Source: Welwitschia mirabilis (Eukaryota; Gnetophyta; Gnetopsida; Welwitschiales). From it: a stretch of DNA of 64,000 nt. This document shows, piece by piece, positions 59,104-64,000 of this stretch (within the stretch, counting starts at the first letter, position 1; each line of letters begins with the position of its first letter). Both the position numbers and the translations under genes were made by a program. The stretch spans positions 159,262,519 to 159,326,518 of the forward strand of contig JBOZIK010000001.1 in assembly GCA_051453625.1 (NCBI GenBank), in the 5' to 3' direction. The notes under the pieces are model-generated. The model made no database searches. It was not told the origin of the DNA and saw nothing but the letters and a program-made list of their open reading frames with translations.

Positions 59104-59895
59104 AAAATAAGTAAAGATATAGGATAGAAAATTATGACATAATTTTATTTAATTAATCAAAATAATTCACATTTGATTTTATAATAATTAATTATATTAT
59201 GTACTAATGCTTGTTTTCCCTAAGCATACATTTTAAATAATTTCATGGTAAATTTTTTATAGTTATTAATATTAGATCTCAATAAGTATTTTACATATTT
59301 AAGCTTTAAAAAGTTCTTGATAAAGGTAATTTTATATTAAGATGTTACCTAATGATATGAGAGCTCTATAATAATTACTTTTATTTAGATATACAATCTA
59401 ATAATTTTACAAATCTTTAAATGTATGAGTAGGATAGATAATCATAAAACAAATTATGTCAAGCTATACCATTTTTTGAATGATTAGATTGAGTTTTATT
59501 ATGTAAATTCTTATGTTTGTAGGTTGATAATAATAACTAATGTGATAGTATATTTGACAAAAGGATTTTTGACATATTTCAATCATTTTTTTGATGAATT
59601 TTATCATGTTATGTACTTCACGTTTATTGTAATATTTGTGCTTTGAAATTAAATAAGGAAGACATGGGTGATGACATGTTATGGGTTTTTATTTTCATAC
59701 ATTAGGATCAAGGGTATAGTAATTTCCTATTTCATTTTAAGATGGATTAGATATCTCCATAGCATTATATTTTGGCATCAATCAATAGATATAGTTAGTA
59801 TGGAAGTCAATAAAGGATATAAGATTGGCAAGAGTTATAGTCATACACATAACCAACATAATTTCTATGAAAATTTTTTTCCAATTAATCATTGT
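59104..59895. other. Very AT-rich DNA, nothing recognised
   Basis: Lies between the gap and LTR A. The open frame 59,668-59,934 runs into the LTR and has no recognisable feature. Confidence 0.45.
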
Positions 59896-60972
59896 TGCGG
59901 TGTGTATTTATGCAATGTTCACATCCTGATCTGAATCTTGTTAATCACAAATAATATCCACAAGTACAACATACTGATATAGATGAGAGTGACTCAAATG
60001 TCATAATTGAAGGCCAAAGTATGAAAATAAAAGAGTTGCTTTTAAGATAGAAATATGTAACCTAACCTATAAAAATAATTTGCAATGCATAGAAATGAAA
60101 TAAAACACACTTGTGCAAGTATAATCTAGGAAAAGAAATAGTGATGCACCTAAATTAACCAAGCACAAGCTTGACAAAGGTTTCCCTCATAATCTATATC
60201 ACAAAAGAAGCTTATCACTGAATCTCAAATAACATAAACTATAAGGGAGAATATCATTCATATATTAAACATAAAATAAAATATTTCATTATTAAAAATG
60301 CTATCACATATACATTACAAAGTAGCCATTGCTAAATGGAGGAAACACCACCCAATACTAAAGGAACATCTCTTTGAAATTATAAAATGGTTCTCCAGTC
60401 CTTCGATCTTCTATCATGAGTATATCAGGTATTGTCGAGATGACTAGGAATCAAGGGAGAGACCTTTATTTATAAATAGAAAAGAAAGGGAACTGATAGA
60501 AAGGCGTGGGGAAAACCCTAGCCACCATGCAAAGAAAATTTACAATAAAGTAATGATAGCTTAGGTAAACATTTGATGCAAGTGTCAGAAAATAGTATCA
60601 TCCATCTAGTAATCCAGACAATATATGAGATAATGCTGACTGATAGATAGATCTTTCTTTAAGTTTAACTGCCTGTCCGACTATTATCGACTAGTTGGAG
60701 ATGTCGTCTGTACTAACATCTAAATAATGAGGTGGATGATGGTTTTTTGTCAATCCTCAATTAGTCTAATTGCTTATTATTTGCAAAAAGTATCCTAAAA
60801 AAATATCATTTATTCATATCTGTACAAAATGCTTGTAATTTATTTGAAAATCGCGTGTTTTCAATCTTTTCATCTCAGTTCTCCATTATCATGGGAAATA
60901 AGCATTTATCTGCTAATTTACCTATAAAACAACTCAGAATACCCTATCAAATACATGTAAGTTGGCAGNNNN
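59896..60972 (-). mobile_element. LTR of - strand element A
   Basis: Begins TGCGGTGTGTATTTATGC; the right end falls in a ten-N gap (60,969-60,978) at GTTGGCAG. The - strand TATA box is at 60,466-60,478. It aligns with LTR B throughout and is in the same orientation. Confidence 0.82.
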
Positions 60973-61499
60973 NNNNNNCTCCACTTAGCCTTATCAGTCC
61001 CTGATAAAACTAGATGGTAAACCACATTTGTGAGTCAACTTGTAGACAATAAAAAAAATAGAATATCTAAAGAAATTATCTGAACAAAGATTTGTAGCAT
61101 GTTCCAAAGATAGACTAAATTTCTAGAAAATTCAAAATACTAAACATAAATACCTATGAAGTATCAAAAATTAGTCATCCGGTTTATCGTTTAGATGATG
61201 AAGAGGACGATAAGATATTCCAAAGGTTTTTCAAAAATGGAACCTATGATAAAAATCAATTTTTTTAATTTAATTAAGTAGTCATAATAAACAACTCCCA
61301 ACTATGATAAAAAGTCAAATATAAAGATTACTCTAAGTAAAATGTAATCATCATCATAAAAATCAAAAGATCATCATGTAAAAATTAGATAGAAATAGTA
61401 TACCATGCTAAAATAAAATGATATGTCTATACAACGATGAGAGTTTTTAGTACAAAAAGTGTGGAAGAAGAGATACAAAATACAGTGTAAAATCACTCC

Positions 61500-62662
61500 T
61501 CTCATCTACACATGATTAATTCTGGGTTAGAAACTGGCTCAAAAATAGGGGAAAAGGAAGGAGAATGATCAAAATCTATAAGAAGACATTCATCAAGAGA
61601 TGCTATAATAGATCTGATTGTCTCATTGCCCTGGACATGTACTAACTCGGGAATATCTACAGTTACATTCTACAGCATGGAAACAATGCACTGATGCATA
61701 TTCACGATCAGATCCTCTGTGTGTAGTGCTCTTCACATAATAGATGCAATCTGCTACTCAATTCTCTACTCGAAAGATATGATCCGCTGCTCTAAGGTCA
61801 GCAACCTTTGATCAACAAATCCTTTGAGGGTCTTGTTACTCTCAGCCAGAAGGGCCTGGATCTGCTCTAATGAAGCTCCAACTGCAGGTCTCTGTACCTG
61901 AGGTCTCTCTGTCTCTCCTGGTACCTGTATATCTATATCTTGTAAATAGCGAGAAAAAGTCTAAACATATGAGAAACATCGCTCACCTATAGGCTCTGGT
62001 ATCCCAGATCATCTGAACAAGGCTGAGAGAAGGCATGGATAACCAAGTTTCTGTATATGTCATGCCTTAATCATAGATCTAAGTCTCCTCCAAAGGAAGG
62101 TTGATAAATCCATCTGCTTCCCCTGATAGAAAGATGCCAAAATCTATAGATGTATGATCATAGCATGACAGTCATGGTATGATGGACTAATGTTATGAAT
62201 CAGTCCTTTATGAAAAACTCTGTATGCGAGGGTCAGCTGGGTAAAATTCACTCCTCGTCGGTCAGTGGTCATATTAGCTGGAATGTTTAAAATGGCGTCC
62301 TAAGCTTAACGCTCCTCTGTCCCACCAGCTGAATGAATATGTAAGCTCCCAAGACCTCCAAGATCTGTGATGACTGTGATGTAAGATGGGAGAATAGCAA
62401 TCTTGTGGTCTGAAATGTATGTAATAATGTGATTCTGTAGCTAACCATGAATGTCTAGTTGCCTCTCAATATGCATGATGTCATGAAATTCTCCCATCTC
62501 AGAAACATAGTATGTACCGTGTGCATCTGTGATCCATCTAAACTGTAACTCTATTAGTTTCTAATAAACCTCAGGCTCTAAATGACTCATGAAATCACCA
62601 AAGTATCTCTCGACATGAATGCTAGCTGTCTGTATGCTCAAGAATCGCCTGTGTTGAGGTGG
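61500..62662 (-). pseudogene. Element A: additional 3' ORF of unknown function
   Basis: On the - strand a single frame runs about 390 codons from the gap at 62,662 with about a dozen stops and no obvious frameshift. Readable parts include VERYFGDFMSHLEPEVY, NIPANMTTDRRGVNFTQLTL, YRVFHKGLIHNISPSYHD and FYQGKQMDLSTFLWRRLRSM. A Gln/Leu-rich, coiled-coil-like tail follows (GASLEQIQALLAESNKTL, then DQRLLTLEQRI). The middle part is reminiscent of the 'putative plant transposon protein' domain of Athila/Tat-type elements (a pattern like YNLLPRxGHRDxVSYLDxFLxxxLLTGRxIN), but that is only a loose resemblance. It ends about 520 bp before LTR A. The N-terminus is lost in the gap. Confidence 0.5.
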
Positions 62663-62929
62663 NNNNNNNNNNNNNNNNNNNNNNNNNNNNNNNNNNNNNN
62701 NNNNNNNNNNNNNNNNNNNNNNNNNNNNNNNNNNNNNNNNNNNNNNNNNNNNNNNNNNNNNNNNNNNNNNNNNNNNNNNNNNNNNNNNNNNNNNNNNNNN
62801 NNNNNNNNNNNNNNNNNNNNNNNNNNNNNNNNNNNNNNNNNNNNNNNNNNNNNNNNNNNNNNNNNNNNNNNNNNNNNNNNNNNNNNNNNNNNNNNNNNNN
62901 NNNNNNNNNNNNNNNNNNNNNNNNNNNNN
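62663..62929. other. Gap (267 N)
   Basis: Run of N covering the upstream part of the element A ORF. Open frames listed across it consist of unknown residues. Confidence 0.95.
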
Positions 62930-64000
62930 TAATGCATCCCGAATTTCCTAATCGCGATAAAAGAAATGGAAAAATATAAAGAAAAGATTAACACTTTGTA
63001 TGTAGTGGACCTCGTAGTAAGTAAAAAATTAAAGTACTCAAATGAAAAATCTAATCCGGTAAAGTTATAGAGCACATCACACTAATTAATTTTGCCTAAA
63101 GAACCACTATGTTTTGATGTACGGTTTGCAAGAAAACGAGTGTGAAAGGTAAGAACATGAGAATTCCTCCTAATATGCAAAAATGATCATAACTTGAAAA
63201 ATACATGGTCAAATTCAGATCTATAAGTCCCAAAATGAAAAGCACGATGAACTAAATAATATACATCAAAACTACACATCAAAAGGCTAAAAAAGGGAGA
63301 AAAAATGAAAAATCAAGAGGAAAGAGAAACATACCTCATTTTGTGTAAATTTGAAGAAAACTTGTGAATCTGGCTATGAAATCAGGTGGGACAAGTCCTA
63401 AAATGTTAGTGCTAGCTAGAGGGATCATCGTCTCTCAAAAGAATGGAGGGGAAAAAAATAAGAAAATGAGCGAAACATGAGGAAAAGTGTTTAAGCCATG
63501 GTTTTATTAAACTATCATCCGATCATGTCATCCGGACATCAGCAGTAGGATGACTGTTAGAAAAAATTAGTCTATCGTCCTATGCAGTGTCATCTAGATG
63601 ATTACCTAGATGATTGTCCATCAAAAGGGTTTTTTTTGAAGAAAAATATCAGTCAAGAAAGTTAGACTTAGGTAGAATAGTTGAGGTAATAGTTGTTTGG
63701 AAAAGGAAAATAAGAAAACTCCTAAATGATTAAAGTCCTAAAAAAAAAAAAAAAAGAAAATGTAGAAATGACTTTGAAATAGTAGACATGAAAACAAAAG
63801 AAAACCAGAGTGAAAATGGATACAAGGAATAAGGAGAAGATGATTTACCGATCCTAAGTACTAACCTAGAAAACTCCAAGGAAAACATCATAACACCACT
63901 TGAGTAAAAATGCATGATAAAATGTATTAACTCTATAAAGTTTATTCAAAAAGCCAGTGGTTATGGTGATATCCAAAGTTTCGAGTGTGTAGAATAATGA
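62930..64000. other. Upstream sequence of element A, unassigned
   Basis: No pol domain is recognised on either strand. A patch at 63,510-63,620 is rich in TCATCC/GGATGA words (GTCATCCGGACATC, TCATCTAGATGAT), similar to words found in the LTRs of this family, and may be LTR-derived. A run of about 17 A lies near 63,740. Confidence 0.4.

Noticed and set aside
1-64000. CRISPR arrays, operons, riboswitches or other bacterial systems
   Set aside because: Repeats are transposon LTRs or simple sequence, no cas-like or bacterial genes occur, and the element types present are those of plants.

Overview
This window looks like heterochromatic, transposon-packed DNA from a land plant. It is very AT-rich and CpG is scarce almost everywhere. 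All clearly recognisable coding matter belongs to plant transposable elements: Ty3/gypsy of Athila-, Tat- and chromovirus-type, Ty1/copia, L1-type LINEs, and a hAT-like DNA element. Nearly every reading frame is broken by stops and frameshifts, often at places where Gln or Trp is expected, which fits long-term deamination of methylated cytosine. I find no intact host gene, tRNA, rRNA, CRISPR array or bacterial feature. The species cannot be fixed from the sequence.

Layout. 1-5,722: an Athila-like Ty3 element on the + strand (RNase H-integrase, 3' region, 1.2-kb LTR), with a second copy of the integrase region before an assembly gap. 5,756-28,055: a Tat-type Ty3 element on the - strand (T1). 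Its left LTR is split by a second - strand Ty3 element (N1, 6,455-16,017) that has 415-bp LTRs, a tRNA-iMet primer site and an unusual 4-kb leader holding a cryptic tandem repeat and + strand coding-like sequence. T1 reads gag, protease, RNase H, RT, RNase H, integrase, with an opposite-strand coding-like stretch near its 3' LTR. 29,712-34,503: a complete but dead Ty1/copia element (+). About 35,600-36,461: LINE reverse transcriptase (+), interrupted by a chromodomain-bearing Ty3 element (36,462-40,009) that has lost RT and RNase H.

41,152-42,638: the most striking object. Two copies of a hAT-like terminal-inverted-repeat sequence flank a fragment of a copia gag-protease gene. The whole unit, not either copy alone, is bounded by an 8-bp near-perfect target duplication, so it appears to have moved as a composite. 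46.2-47.3 kb is a CpG-retaining island of unknown origin. About 47,600-48,950 is a second LINE RT (-). 50,297-55,123 is a Ale/Retrofit-like copia element (-) without a visible 5' LTR.

55,304-55,993 is an Athila-like LTR (+) cut by a pair of - strand LTR elements (LTRs at 55,994-57,845 and 59,896-about 60,972). These carry an additional ORF of unknown function, best seen at about 61,500-62,662. Several runs of N interrupt the window; at least two seem to be false gaps whose flanks overlap. The genes do not form a cellular pathway; each set belongs to the replication cycle of its own element, and all appear inactive.
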